Source: Cichorium intybus
Taxonomy: Eukaryota; Streptophyta; Magnoliopsida; Asterales; Asteraceae
Assembly: GCA_023525715.1 (NCBI GenBank)
Contig: CM042012.1
Coordinates: 44,679,441 to 44,743,440 of the forward strand
Direction of reading: 5' to 3'
Length of the DNA: 64,000 bases
A model generated the notes under the pieces. It was not told where the DNA came from. It made no database searches and was given only the letters and a program-made list of their open reading frames with translations. Below, in pieces: positions 23,500 to 35,057 of this stretch. Position numbers and translations under genes: made by a program. Numbering within the stretch: the stretch's first letter is position 1; each line of letters begins with the position of its first letter.

Positions 23500-23711
23500 A
23501 ATTGAACAGTTCAATGTGTCTCAACAGATCTAGGAATTTCATAAGATGAAATTGATAAGTGTATTATCTACCTTAATAACCATTATGTTGTGATTACGGC
23601 ATCCCTCTTCACACCATAGTTGGGGTATTTTGGGTCCTAGCCTTAATAAATAATATATTGGGTAATTATTTAAAAGGATTAATTAAACTTATAAAATTCT
23701 GTTTATTGTAG

Positions 23712-24551
23712 ATGTCTGAATCAAGTGTCTATTCTCCTCCCTCTCCTCTTTCACCCATTTCTGAGAGCATCAGAAAGCACCTGCTAAATATGGAAAGGCT
23801 GACTGGCCTTAACTGTAAGGAATGGCTTCGTAATTGGAGACTGGCTCTCGGCATTACGGGCAAGCTTCATCTCACCGAGTATCCGATCCCGGTTCCACCG
23901 AAACAAGTCATCATAAAGAGCCTTTATGATAAGCATGACTTATTAGTTGATGAATCCGAAAAGATTCGTGACCTCATGCTATTGACCATTGACCCCGAGT
24001 TCCGCAAGGATTTTGAATCCTTGGGGCTATATGAGTTAATGCAATCGGTTGAGGAAATGTTCCGAAAACCGGTCGAAGAGGAACGAGCTAGGATCTTCAA
24101 AAGACTTGCTGAGTGTAAGTTAAAAGAAGGAAGTAGCATCGATTCGCATGTTCTTCAGATTGAAGCATACATAGGCGAGTTGTACAAACTTGGTTATTCC
24201 ATGAGTCAGGAGTCGAGTGTTAACACTCTACTCGCTTCACTGACTAGTAAGTACGATCTGTTCATACAGACATATAGAAAGGAAAACCAGAAAAAGACCT
24301 TAATGGAAATGGGTCCACTGTTGACTTTATACGAGTCACTCTTGGACAGGCATAGCTCCAATGGTTCAGCTACTTCTGGATTAAGTCCAGTGGAAAGACG
24401 CAGCAAGAAACGACCCAGATCGTCTGGATATGTCTTGAGCTGGGAATCCACAAAATCGGATACAGTCGCAGAAAGATTGGAAGACGCTCCAAGGTCAAAA
24501 TCTTTTGAAAGCTCAGGTATATCTAAAAACCTCAAAACTCCTGTTCCATAA
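23712..24551 (+). CDS. Copia A Gag-like protein (no pol, no zinc knuckle)
   Basis: An uninterrupted 279-residue frame follows the leader at the same position as B's gag start (38452). Residues ~27-50 (LNMERLTGLNCKEWLRNWRLAL) match the N-terminal copia Gag pattern of B (QLNGTNYNDWIRNIKMAL), and LLASLTSKYDLFIQTYR near residue 185-200 matches NSLPSSYDQFRLAYH. Between them RIFKRLAECKLKEGSSIDSHV parallels CEVVKDFTNSKPKDGESICAHV. The C-terminus is basic and Ser-rich (RRSKKRPRSSG) and has no CCHC knuckle, unlike B. It ends at TAA 24549-24551 and no protease follows. Likely role: particle protein of a non-autonomous family member, working with pol from B-like elements (inference). It is the only intact retroelement coding frame of this stack. 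Confidence 0.75.
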   Translation: MSESSVYSPPSPLSPISESIRKHLLNMERLTGLNCKEWLRNWRLALGITGKLHLTEYPIPVPPKQVIIKSLYDKHDLLVDESEKIRDLMLLTIDPEFRKDFESLGLYELMQSVEEMFRKPVEEERARIFKRLAECKLKEGSSIDSHVLQIEAYIGELYKLGYSMSQESSVNTLLASLTSKYDLFIQTYRKENQKKTLMEMGPLLTLYESLLDRHSSNGSATSGLSPVERRSKKRPRSSGYVLSWESTKSDTVAERLEDAPRSKSFESSGISKNLKTPVP

Positions 24552-25697
24552 TTCCTTGATGCATAATGTGATAGTCACATTTGGTTTGTATGCAGGGAAT
24601 CAGTAGGGTACGAGACATTGGTGCATAGGAGCACATTTGGATTGGCTTTCCGGCTCATGCAGTTTTGAAGTTTAATCAGATATTGAAATATTGTTATTAG
24701 CTTTTAGATGCGTATGACACTGTCTATCATATAGTACATTGTGCAAGGATTTTTGTTTTTAATAAAATTGTCGATTTTCTTTTAACACATGTTGTTTGAA
24801 ATATCCTTGAAATGTTGTATGATTGTGTTGAATGCAAACTTAGTAATAACCTGAATGTTGAATACATCCAAAGTGTTTGGATTTTAGGAATTGTGTTCTT
24901 TCATGATTGTTAAGATAAATGTCTTAAGAATCAATTCAACCAAAGGTCCAGTTGGACAGGACTTTGGAATCATTTGACTTAGAGTCACATGATGAATTGA
25001 GTTCTTAATGTGTTAAGAAATGAATCAACCAAAGATCCAGTTGGACAGGACTTTGGAATCATTTGACTTAGAGTCAGATGATGATTAAGTTCTTTATAAA
25101 GCACATGTGGCAAGAAATGAATCACCCAAAGATCCAAAGGATAGGATTTTGGAATCAGTTGACTTAGAGTCAACTGAAGATTGCAAGTCTTGAACAGAAT
25201 TAAAAAAGTCATAAGTTTACATAGAGATGTAAAAGAGATTGAGATTAGAAGCAACGAACACATTAGTTGCTGTGTATTGCTCGAATCTTCAAAAAGAACA
25301 CAATTGTTTGTACTTCACAATATTTGTCATTCGGTATGACGAATATGACTTCGCTTATCAGAATAAGCGATTGGATTGAAACCTTGAACAGTTCAAGGAC
25401 TTCAAAGGAAGTACAAGATCCACAGAACCTGAGTGACAACATAAACTGGGAAAATGTTTCACAAGTTATTCTCTTCCAAGAACATTAATAGTTATAATGT
25501 GTATTAGGGAAAATGATGGAGCATTGGTCGAAACAGTTCGATCCTCTATGTATGAGATACATTGCAAATTAGTTTCCGATACATTGAATACTAAACCAGT
25601 CAGACCATATTCCAACCACATTCTAGACTAAGTAGGTTTTGGAGACACTGCTGAAATGTGAAGTGACAACGCAGCGGTCATCGTGCGGTCAAAAATA
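24552..25697 (+). other. Non-coding region of copia A with three ~90-bp repeats
   Basis: Downstream of Gag there is no recognisable pol. Between about 24922 and 25195 three imperfect units follow one another, each with AAGAAATGAATCAMCCAAAG, a hairpin of CCAAAG with CTTTGG (or TTTTGG), and TTGACTTAGAGTCAA-like foldbacks. The third has the perfect AGTTGACT-TAG-AGTCAACT. The part up to F at 25697 holds nothing else I can name. Confidence 0.65.
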
Positions 25698-27296
25698 AAG
25701 ATTTAATAAGTTGTTATATGAGTTAGGATGGTTAAAAACCCAATTGAGTGAAGTTTGGACTTGTAAAATGTCAAATCAGAGCTACACGGGTCGTGTGAGG
25801 CCACACGGGTCGTGTAGAAAGGCTTAAGAACCAAACAGTACCCTTTTTCAGGTCTACACGGGTCGTGTACCTTCACACGGGTCATGTAACTTTTGTTCAA
25901 AAATTACCGAGGCGAGTTTGAGTCTCACACGGGTCGTGTGAGGCTACACGGGTCGTGTGGGTCTGTGCATTTCAGGATGGCTTGCTGTAGGCCTCACACG
26001 GGTCGTGTGAGCCTACACGGGTCGTGTCGCGCATCAGGGGTGTTTTAAGTTACGGGTTTTCCTTCATTTGGGTCATTTCCAATTCAACCAAAACCCTCTC
26101 TAAACCCTAGAAATCGATATCTAAGCCATCTAAGCCATCTAAATCGAGATTTAAGCCTATTAAATTGTGAATTGAAGTTAAGGAATTTCATTTGGAGCTT
26201 GAAAGGTAACTTCCCTTGAATTTGGCTTTGTTTCAACCATGGAATACTTGTGTTGGAGTGATTCTAGGTGGTCTTGAGGACCACCTGCGAAATTAATGAA
26301 GTTAGAGTTCAATTAATAGTGTAGCAAGTTTATAAGAGTCTAAATTCTAGCTTTGAAGTTGGTGATTTGTGGTTTTAGGGTTTTAAACCCTAGATTCTTA
26401 AACCCTAAATTCTTGACCTCGAAAATATGCTTTAAATTAGCTCATGTGTTGTTAGCAGATTGTTATTGTAAGTTATATGCAGTCTTTGATGTGATTGTTG
26501 TGGAATTTTAACGGTTGATTTAGTAAGAAACAGCATAAATTGAGATACATGAGTAAATAGTGTATGATGTTCATAGATTGTGATATTGTTAGTTATAAAT
26601 TCTTGATCTAATGAGTTAGATGTGGTTAAATTGTTTTGAGAATATTGAAGTATGACATGAGGTGTTGTTTTGAGCAGATACACAGAGAAGGGAAAGAGAT
26701 ACACGAGGCACAGGTGGACCACTGACTGAACAGACATCAGGTGAGTAGTTATAATTCAATATAAATAGTTTGATTATAACTAAATTGACTTATTGCACAT
26801 CTTAATGGGTTGAGATCACCAATTAACATGAATTAAACAAGATTGAGAATTTCTTGTTAATGGAATTGCTGAGTTTGATTGAATACACCAAATGACTGAG
26901 ATAGTCATTGAAATAGAGATCAGTGAATTGAATTGTGGAAAATTTGATAATTGTTAAATTGATTTATAAACGTTAATAATTTTCTCACTGAGCTTGATTA
27001 GCTCATAAGGATGGATATGTTATATGTGTTTAGGTGACAGGGGAAAGAAGGTTGCTGAGGGATGATTCATCTGGACATGGGACTTGACTTTTGAACTAGT
27101 TATAGACCATAATACACTTTTGTATAGTTTTGTAAACGGTCTTTTGTAACCCAGTTCTTGGGACATGTTTGTTACATACTTGTTCTTTTGATATGTACTT
27201 GTACTTCTGTTGCTTAACTTTGATTACACCAAAAACCCTTGTGGTTATTTTGAATGATTATTGGTGTAATCCAGAGATAAGAAACTGGGTGTTACA
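25698..27296 (+). repeat. 5' LTR of chromovirus F, 5'-truncated
   Basis: Matches 32190-33779 almost base for base, ending GGGTGTTACA. The start corresponding to 32137-32189 is absent, and the upstream GCGGTCAAAAAT is unrelated. It also has an extra CTAAGCCAT copy near 26125 compared with the 3' LTR. Confidence 0.9.
25784..26027. repeat. Eight 5-3-5 palindromes in F 5' LTR
   Basis: ACACG-GGT-CGTGT at 25784, 25803, 25856, 25875 (one change), 25927, 25946, 25996 and 26015 (starts). They form four pairs; within every pair the spacing is exactly 19 bp, and pairs follow at 72, 71 and 69 bp. The 3' LTR repeats this at 32276-32519 with different single changes. Confidence 0.95.
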
Positions 27297-27299
27297 AGT

Positions 27300-27311
27300 T
27301 GGTATCAGAGC
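27300..27311 (+). promoter_or_regulatory. Primer binding site of F
   Basis: Perfect TGGTATCAGAGC three bases after the LTR end. Confidence 0.95.
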
Positions 27312-27517
27312 AAGGGTTTGAGTGAATTAGACTTTAAAGAGTAACTCTAAACTCAAACTATTAAAGAGAAGTCCCATCTTGTCCCTATGCAATCATTCTT
27401 TAAAACACACATTATGAGTATGTGTGTTATTTCGAGAATTTCGATGAGATATGTGATACGAAAAGAGTATTGAGATAAACGAGATCATAACGAGTTAAAT
27501 TTCTTTTCAGCCTCATT

Positions 27518-28680
27518 ATGAGTTCTGGAAAGGAGAAAGAGGGAGGTGATCACCGAGATGAGCATTCGGGATCACAAGATCAAAGACTGGGGCGCCAGTC
27601 TGAAGGCGAGAGACCGCCTGAGTTAACAACATCACTACAAGAGTTGATTGCTGCAGAGGTAGCAAAAGCAGTTAAAAGTTTATTGCCTACCCTAGTGAGA
27701 CCTCAGACGGAGGTGACGAATAGAGATGAACGAGATCGACCTCCTATCACACCTGTGGTTGGGGAGAGACAGAGAGCACCGGTTACTATACCTACTGAAG
27801 TTGGAGGGTCGGGCGAACAAAAGGGTTGCAGTTATGAGACGTTCCGCAAATACAAACCGAACGATTTCTTCGGTACTGACGATCCTGTTATTGCACGAAA
27901 TTGGTTGACACATATTGAGAAAGTTTTTCGTACGAGTAAGTGTGCGGAAAAAGATAAAGTTGAGTATGCCACTAATTGTTTACATAAAGATGCCCAATTC
28001 TGGTGGGAGAATATAAACCTTGATATAGAGAAAGGATTGGAACCAGAACCGACGTGGGAGGAGTTCAAAATGAAGTTTATGAAGGAATATTGTTCAAATA
28101 CTGCGATGAAAAGTTTGGAAGAAGATTTTCTGAGACTGCAGCAGGGAACGCGGTTGGTACAGGAGTATACCACAGAGTTCAACGAAAAAGCAAGATTTGC
28201 TGCTCATCAGGTGGATACGGAAGAAAGGAAGATTGATAGGTATCTGTAGGGACTGAGGACCCAGATACGAGAGTTTTTACAGAGTTCCAGTTTTACAACT
28301 TATCAGCAGATTGTTGAGGCAGCTAAATCTCGAGAAAAAGAACTGCGGAGGCAAGATAGTGAAAGAAAGGGGGATCAAGGAAGCGGAGGCCAGAACAGGA
28401 AATGGGAAGGAAGACCCGAGGGTAGTTCTCAAAGGCGGCCAGTTCCGAGTTATCAATATCGAAGTGATCCAAGAAAAACTGAGAACAAGTGGTGTGAAAA
28501 ATGCCGTAGAAAACATGCTGGAAATTGTGATACGAGCACCCCGTCTCTTATGTGTTATCAATGCGGGAAGACAGGGCATATGGCTCGAGATTGTTTGGAG
28601 AAAAATCGTGTGTGTTTCAATTGTGGGGAAAGTGGTCATATTCGTCCGGATTGCCCAAAACCGAGAACTGATTCACGTCG
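27518..28680 (+). pseudogene. F polyprotein, Gag part, one amber stop
   Basis: ATG at 27518 opens a hydrophilic N-terminus followed by the retrotransposon Gag core (YETFRKYKPNDFFGTDDP, WLTHIEKVFRTSKC, AQFWWENINLD, WEEFKMKFMKEYCS, LQQGTRLVQEYTTEFNEKAR). A TAG at 28247-28249 interrupts just after DRYL. The same frame continues with GLRTQIREFLQSSSFTTYQ, a basic linker, and two CCHC knuckles CYQCGKTGHMARDC (about 28553-28594) and CFNCGESGHIRPDC (28613-28654). Gag assembles particles and binds RNA. The stop would truncate Gag before its knuckles. Confidence 0.85.
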
Positions 28681-31159
28681 CGAGACTCCGAAGGCGGGAC
28701 GAGGTGATAATCGGGGCGATAGACGAGATAGAGGCGGTGGGAATGTTAGAACTCGAGCTTTCCAGATGACCGTGGAGGAGGCTAGAGAGCGACCAGATGT
28801 GATTACAGGTATTTTTAGCCTGAATTCTCTTCGAGCTCGTATGGTGTTTGACTCTGGTGCATCAATTTCTTTCATATCTGTACCTTTCGCGTCTCGAATT
28901 AATGTACCTGTGTCTAAAATGAGTGAGAGCCTGATAGTTGATATTGTTGACGGGAGAGATGTTATAGTGAACACTCAGTATACAAATTGTTGGCTTGAAA
29001 TCAATGGGATTTCTTTCCTTATTGATTTGAAGCCGATGAATACTCGTGCGTTTGATGTAATAGTTGGAATGGACTGGTTAGATAATAATAGAGCAAATAT
29101 GGATTATCACGGAAAGATTATTTCTGTGAGAACTCCGAGCGGGTCTCAGATGTTAATACGAGGTGAACGCCGTTTTCAACATATTCCAATAGTATCTTTC
29201 GCGAGAGCGCGAAGGTATATCGAAAGAGGTGCTCTTTTGTTTATGACACATGTTGCCCCAATTCAAACCGAACGTCCCACTGTGAAGGATGTTGAGATAG
29301 TGAGAGATTTTGCTGATGTTTTTCCTGACGATCTTCCGGGCTTACCACCAAATCGTCAATTGGAGTTTGTTATCGATTTAGTTCCTAAAGCGAAACCGAT
29401 AGCTCGAGCACCCTATGGATTAGCGCCGTCCGAGATGGAGGAGTTAAAGAAACAACTACAAGAACTTTTTGATCGCGGTTTTATTCGTCCGAGTTCGTCT
29501 CCGTGGGGTGCGCCGATACTGTTTGTTCGAAAGAAGGATGGTTCTATGCGTATGTGCATAGACTATCGCGAGTTAAACAAGATTACTGTGAAGAATCGTT
29601 ATCCCCTACCGAGAATAGACGATTTGTTCGATCAATTGGAGGGAGCGATGTACTTTTCGAAGATTGATTTGAGATCGGGATATCACCAGCTAAGAGTAAG
29701 AGAATCTGACGTCCCAAAGACAGCATTTCGCACCCGATATGGTCATTATGAGTTTCTAGTAATGCCGTTCGGTTTGACGAATGCCCCGGCGGCTTTTATG
29801 GATCTGATAAATCGAGCTTGTCATTCATTCTTAGACAAGTTCGTAATAATGTTTATTGACGATATCTTAATTTATTCCAAGAGCCGGGAGGAGCATAAGC
29901 AACATTTACAGTTAGTTTTAAACCTTCTTCGTAAAGAAAAATTGTATGCAAAATTGTCGAAGTGTGAGTTTTGGATGCAAGAGATCCAGTTTCTTGGTCA
30001 TGTGATAAACAGAGAAGGAGTTAAAGTGGACCCTGCCAAGATAGAAGCAGTGATGAGTTGGGCACCACCCAAAAATCCGACTGAGGTTCGGAGCTTTTTG
30101 GGACTAGCTGGCTATTACCGACGATTTATTGAAAAATTTTCGAGTATTGCATTGCCCTTAACAAAGCTGACCAGAAAGACAGAGAAGTTTATCTGGGCTG
30201 AAGCACAACAAGAAGCTTTTGAAAAACTGAGACGGGTGTTATGCGAAGCTCCGGTGTTAGCTTTGCCTCAAGGTGTGGAAGACTTTGTCCTTTATACCGA
30301 TGCTTCACAAGTCGGTCTTGGATGCGTATTAATGCAAAGGGGGCGAGTAATTGCGTATTCATCTCGACAGCTGAAGCCTCTTGAGCAAAATTATCCAGTA
30401 CACGATTTAGAGTTAGCCGCCATTGTTTTTGCACTAAAAATCTGGCGACATTACCTTTATGGTGTGAAGTTCCAGATATATTCAGATCATAAAAGTTTAA
30501 AATATTTGTTTGATAAAAAAGAGTTGAATATGAGACAACGAAGATGGATAGATTTTTTTAAAGATTATGAGTGTGAAATACTTTACCATCCTGGTAAAGC
30601 AAATGTAGTGACAGATGCGTTAAGCCGAAAAGAACCACCTATTCGAGTCATTTCAGCTCGAATGGGAGTGGTTAGTAAATTGCCAGAAATGATTCAACGT
30701 GCCCAGAGAGAAGCCAATGACATGAAGAGTGAGAGAATGGTTGGCTATATAGATAAGCTAATTGAAAATGCACAAGGAGTGAAGACTTTTCAAGGACGAG
30801 TGTGGGTTCCAAGACACGGAGAAATGAGACAACTGTTACTTGAAGATGCACATTGTACACGGTATTCAATCCATCCAGGTAGTACGAAAATGTATAGAAG
30901 TTTAAAGCCGTTTTACTGGTGGCCGGGAATGAAACGTGATGTTGGGAGATATGTGGAGAAGTGTCTGACTTGTTTACAAGTCAAGGCAAATCATCAGAGA
31001 CCATACGGGTTAGTTCAACCACTACCTGTACCGATGAAAAAGTGGGATGAGATTTCTATGGACTTTATCACCAAGTTACCCCGAACACCACGAGGGTTCG
31101 ATTCTATATGGGTAATTGTTGATAGATTGACCAAATCAACGCAGTTCATTCCCATATGA
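28681..31159 (+). pseudogene. F polyprotein: protease, reverse transcriptase, RNase H, N-terminal integrase
   Basis: In the same frame as Gag. The protease active site is VFDSGASISF (about 28847). Reverse transcriptase runs from about 29290, with SMRMCIDYRELNKIT, LRSGYHQLRV and the catalytic FIDDILIYS near 29851. RNase H begins VLYTDASQVGLGCVL near 30290, with YSDHKSLKYLFDKKELNMRQ near 30480. The integrase HHCC finger ends CLTCLQVKANHQRP, and the first catalytic Asp is in ISMDFITKLP near 31055. All catalytic residues I can check are kept. The frame is cut by TGA at 31157-31159 within the integrase (FIPI-stop-EDYQ). Confidence 0.9.
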
Positions 31160-32122
31160 GAAGATTACCAAGCGTCCAAATTAGCAGAGATCTATCTTAG
31201 GGAGGTGATGAGACGACACGGAGTACCTACCTCTATAGTCTCCGATCGCGACAGTCGTTTTACTTCTCATTTTTGGCAAAGTTTTCAAAAACATTTGGGA
31301 ACTAAAGCCTTAATAAGTACGGCATATCATCCGTAGACTGATGGTCAGATCGAGAGAACTATTCAGACGTTAGAAGATATGCTTAGAGCTTCGGTGATTG
31401 ATTTTGGAGGTAGTTGGGACGATCATCTACCTTTAGCCGAATTTACATATAATAATTCATATCATTCTATTATTCAAATGGCGCCCTTCGAAGCGTTATA
31501 TGGGTCAATGTGTAGAACACCAGCATGTTGGTCAGAAGCGGGAGAGAAGCCACTAGCGGGTCCCGAGATTATAACAGAAACTGAGGCAAAGATAAAAAGC
31601 ATTCGCGAGCATATGAGAGTTGCTCAGCAGCGTCAAAAACAATATGCAGATAAACGAAGAAAACCATTGGAGTTTCAAATTGGAGATATGGTAATGTTAA
31701 AAGTGTCTCCCTGGAAAGGAATTATTCGCTTTGGTAAACATGGCAACCTAAGCCCACAGTTTATTGGGCCTTTCCGCGTAATTCAACGAGTGGGAGCAGT
31801 AGCTTATAAACTTGAGCTTCCCGATGAACTACAGGGGATTCATAATGTATTTCATATTTCACATCTTCGTAAAACCTTACATGATGAGTCGACACGAGTT
31901 CCTTTAAAGGAAGTTCAGTTAGATCGTAAACTTCAATATCAAGAACAACCGGAGAAGATTCTAGACAGAAAGATCAAGAAGTTACGAAATAAAGAGATTG
32001 TAATAGTTAAAGTACAATGGCGACATCATAGAGGAACATATGTCACTTGGGAAGCTGAAGAGGAGATGCGATCAAAGTATCCCTTCTTGTTTACAAGAGA
32101 TTCCGAGGACGGAATCTTTTGA
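31160..32122 (+). pseudogene. F polyprotein: C-terminal integrase and chromodomain
   Basis: Still in the same frame after the TGA. The second catalytic Asp is in SIVSDRDSRFTSHFW. A TAG at 31334-31336 replaces the Gln codon of the conserved YHPQTDGQ motif; the catalytic Glu follows in ERTIQTLEDML. The C-terminus carries the GPF/Y-like module (SPQFIGPFRVIQRVG) and a chromodomain (KKLRNKEIVIVKVQWRHH then TYVTWEAEEEMRSKYP, 31970-32090), ending at TGA 32120-32122. Confidence 0.9.
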
Positions 32123-32136
32123 AGGGGGTAAGAACT

Positions 32137-33779
32137 TGTAATATCATATTATTCATTTATATAGATTTTGTGTTAATCTTAGTATAGTTAAGATTTAATA
32201 AGTTGTTATATGATTTAGGATGGTTAAAAACCCAATTGAGTTAAGTTTGGACTTGTAAAATGTCAAATCAGAGCTACACAGGTCGTGTGAGGCCACACGG
32301 GTCGTGTAGAAAGGCTTAAGAACCAAACAGTACCCTTTTTCAGGTCTACACGGGTCGTGTACCTTCACACGGGTCGTGTAACTTTTGTTCAAAAATTACC
32401 GAGGCGAGTTTGAGTCTCACACGGGTCGTGTGAGGCTACACGGGTCGTGTGGGTCTGTGCATTTCAGGATGGCTTGCTGTAGGCCTCACACGGGTCGTGT
32501 GAGCCTACACGGGTCGTGTCGCGCATCAGGGGTGTTTTAAGTTACGGGTTTTCCTTCATTTGGGTCATTTCCAATTCAACCAAAACTCTCTCTAAACCTT
32601 AAAAATCGATATCTAAGCCATCTAAATCGAGATTTAAGCCTATTAAATCGTGAATTGAAGTTAAGGAATTTCATTTGGAGCTTGAAAGGTAACTTCCCTT
32701 GAATTTGGCTTTGTTTCAACCATGGAATACTTGTGTTGGAGTGATTCTAGGTGGTCTTGAGGACCACCTGCGAAATTGATGAAGTTAGAGTTCAATTAAT
32801 AGTGTAGCAAGTTTATAATAGTCTAAATTCTAGCTTTTAAGTTGGTGATTTGTGGTTTTAGGGTTTTAAACCCTAGATTCTTAAACCCTAAATTCTTGAC
32901 CTCGAAAATATGCTTTAAATTAGCTCATGTGTTGTTAGTAGATTGTTATTGTAAGTTATATGCAGTCTTTGATGTGATTGTTGTGGAATTTTAACGGTTG
33001 ATTTAGTAAGAAACAGCATAAATTGAGAGACATGAGTAAATAGTGTATGATGTTCATAGATTGTGATATTGGTAGTTATAAATTCTTGATCTAATGAGTT
33101 AGATGTGGTTAAATTGTTTTGAGAATATTGAAGTATGACATGAGGTGTTGTTTTGAGCAGATACACAGAGAAGGGAAAGAGATACACGAGGCACAGGTGG
33201 ACCACTGACTGAACAGACATCAGGTGAGTAGTTATAATTCAATATAAATAGTTTGATTATAACTAAATTGACTTATTGCACATCTTAATTGGTTGAGATC
33301 ACCAATTAACATGAATTAAACAAGATTGAGAATTTCTTGTTAATGGAATTGCTGAGTTTGATTGAATACACCAAATGACTGAGATAGTCATTGAAATAGA
33401 GATCAGTGAATTGAATTGTGGAAAATTTGATAATTGTTAAATTGATTTCTAAACTTTAATAATTTTCTCACTGAGCTTTATTAGCTCATAAGGATGGATA
33501 TGTTATATGTGTTTAGGTGACAGGGGAAAGAAGGTTGCTGAGGGATGATTCATCTGGACATGGGACTTGACTTTTGAACTAGTTATAGACCATAATACAC
33601 TTTTGTATAGTTTTGTAAACGGTCTTTTGTAACCCAGTTCTTGGGACATGTTTGTTACATACTTGTTCTTTTGATATGTACTTGTACTTCTGTTGCTTAA
33701 CTTTGATTACACCAAAAACCCTTGTGGTTATTTTGAATGATTATTGGTGTAATCCAGAGATAAGAAACTGGGTGTTACA
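32137..33779 (+). repeat. 3' LTR of chromovirus F, complete
   Basis: 1643 bp, TGTAATATCAT...GGGTGTTACA, preceded by the polypurine tract GAAGGGGGTAAGAA (32121-32134). Palindromes at 32276-32519. Short open frames in it (32195-32392, 32915-33220) are mirrored in the 5' LTR and are not called. Confidence 0.95.
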
Positions 33780-34104
33780 CCGTCATAAGTAGTTATGATC
33801 GGGGTGACATACCGAATGGTGGTAAAACACTATAGTTGGTACGGATTTTCAATCCGACTACTTGGAAGCATTGGTGAGCCCGGTTGCTGCCAACTAAGAG
33901 AACTTTAGGACGATATACAGTCCATGTGACAGTTTGATTGATTTTACAACTGGTCTTAAAACCAGTGGGAGTAATCATCAAAAGAAACAATCATGGACAG
34001 AAACGTACCTTCAGAACATCTCGTTGAGTGAGACGATACTCAGAGTCAAGTAATTGACTCCGAGAGAAGCACTCTCAATAGAAGATGAAATCTGAAAGGA
34101 CACT

Positions 34105-34175
34105 GCATAATGTAAGTCGTTAGTGGAGCGCGTGTGGATCACCGACACACTAATGAGGACTCACAAAGAATATGC
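34105..34175 (+). other. Constant-loop hairpin, copy A4
   Basis: Stem TTAGTG (34120-34125) with CACTAA (34148-34153), 22-nt loop starting GAGCGCGTGTGG and ending ACCGACA. Outer pairs AGTC (34115-34118) with GACT (34158-34161) and GCATA (34105-34109) with TATGC (34171-34175). Confidence 0.75.
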
Positions 34176-34432
34176 CAGTATAAAGGTACATGGGCCCGGG
34201 ATTTCCCCGCGGGCATCTCGCAAGAAAGGATATTCAGATTCTCGAAATATGCCAAAGGATTGGATTTTGAGAATGGGCTGAAATATATCCATTAAGATGT
34301 CAGAAAGGTTTGGATTCTCAAAATATACCAAAAGCTCTGGATTTTGTGAATAGTCCATAACCGTGTCAAAGCCAGTGGGAGTGTTGCTGTTATCTATCTC
34401 CATATGTGTGTCACATAATGTTTCTAGGAAAC

Positions 34433-34618
34433 GTCTCTTTTCATTACAAAGTGTAATGACTTGGTGTTAAGAGACGGATCGCTATGAAAGGCCTAATAGA
34501 GATACGACATACTCAGGTGGTTATAAACGTCTATGAAACTCTGCCAAAATGACCTTGATGAGACTCAAGATGCATTGCCCTAGGAAATAGTTTTTCTATC
34601 ATTGCAAAGTGTAATGAT
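34433..34618 (+). other. Two AAAGT-loop hairpins in copia A
   Basis: First: GTCTCTT (34433-34439)/AAGAGAC (34469-34475) outside TCATTAC (34441-34447)/GTAATGA (34453-34459), loop AAAGT. Second: ATCATTGC (34598-34605)/GTAATGAT (34611-34618) with one G-U pair, same loop AAAGT. Confidence 0.65.
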
Positions 34619-35057
34619 TTGGCATGAGAGATATAAAGAAGGTGCAGCATACTTACATAATCCATAAACATCTATCAGATAGATGTTGTCAACAGTATAG
34701 ACCTAGCCATAATAAGCATGATCTTGATAAGATTCAAGATGCATGGAAAAGAGTCTCCGAAAGGAAATAGTTAATGAAAATCATGACACAGGGATTATAA
34801 GTAATCCTTAGATTCCAAAAGAGTTTGGAATAGGACTAGATCGAATCCAACAAGTTTCTTGGATTGATCAGAAGTGTCATGAACATGTCTTGATGACTTA
34901 ATGCCTAGAGCATAGTGAGTCAGATTCAGGATATGACCTGGCTGGGAATACTTAATGGATTTTGTACATACATGAGAAATCATTGGAAAATGATTAGGGG
35001 TGAATGTTGATAACAATTTGAAAAGAGTTTTTCAAATAAGGACTTAATGGTTAAAGA

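Larger units (their letters stand above)
22984..23711 (+). other. Conserved leader block of copia A
   Basis: From TAGGCCTCATTCAC to the Gag start this leader matches B's leader (37715-38451) although the two Gags are strongly diverged. It contains TTAGCCGAACGGGTTTGA, two constant-loop hairpins and a third hairpin. Such non-coding conservation suggests cis signals for packaging, translation or reverse transcription (inference). Confidence 0.7.
25698..33779 (+). mobile_element. Chromovirus F (Ty3/gypsy, Tekay-like), near-intact coding region
   Basis: 5' LTR 25698-27296 (first 53 bp missing), PBS 27300-27311, polyprotein frame 27518-32122 with three in-frame stops, polypurine tract, 3' LTR 32137-33779. 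Domain order Gag, protease, reverse transcriptase, RNase H, integrase, chromodomain marks a chromovirus; paired CCHC knuckles and LTR size suggest the Tekay clade. The right flank CGTCA (33780-33784) has no clear partner on the truncated left side. It is inserted in the non-coding part of copia A. Confidence 0.9.

Noticed and set aside
25784..26027. CRISPR-like array of short palindromic repeats
   Set aside because: Repeats are 13 bp within a plant retrotransposon LTR, duplicated in the other LTR, with 6-bp and ~53-bp spacers and no cas genes; the context is eukaryotic.
30189..30434. Minus-strand frames within the F polyprotein
   Set aside because: Antisense shadows of the conserved RNase H coding region.
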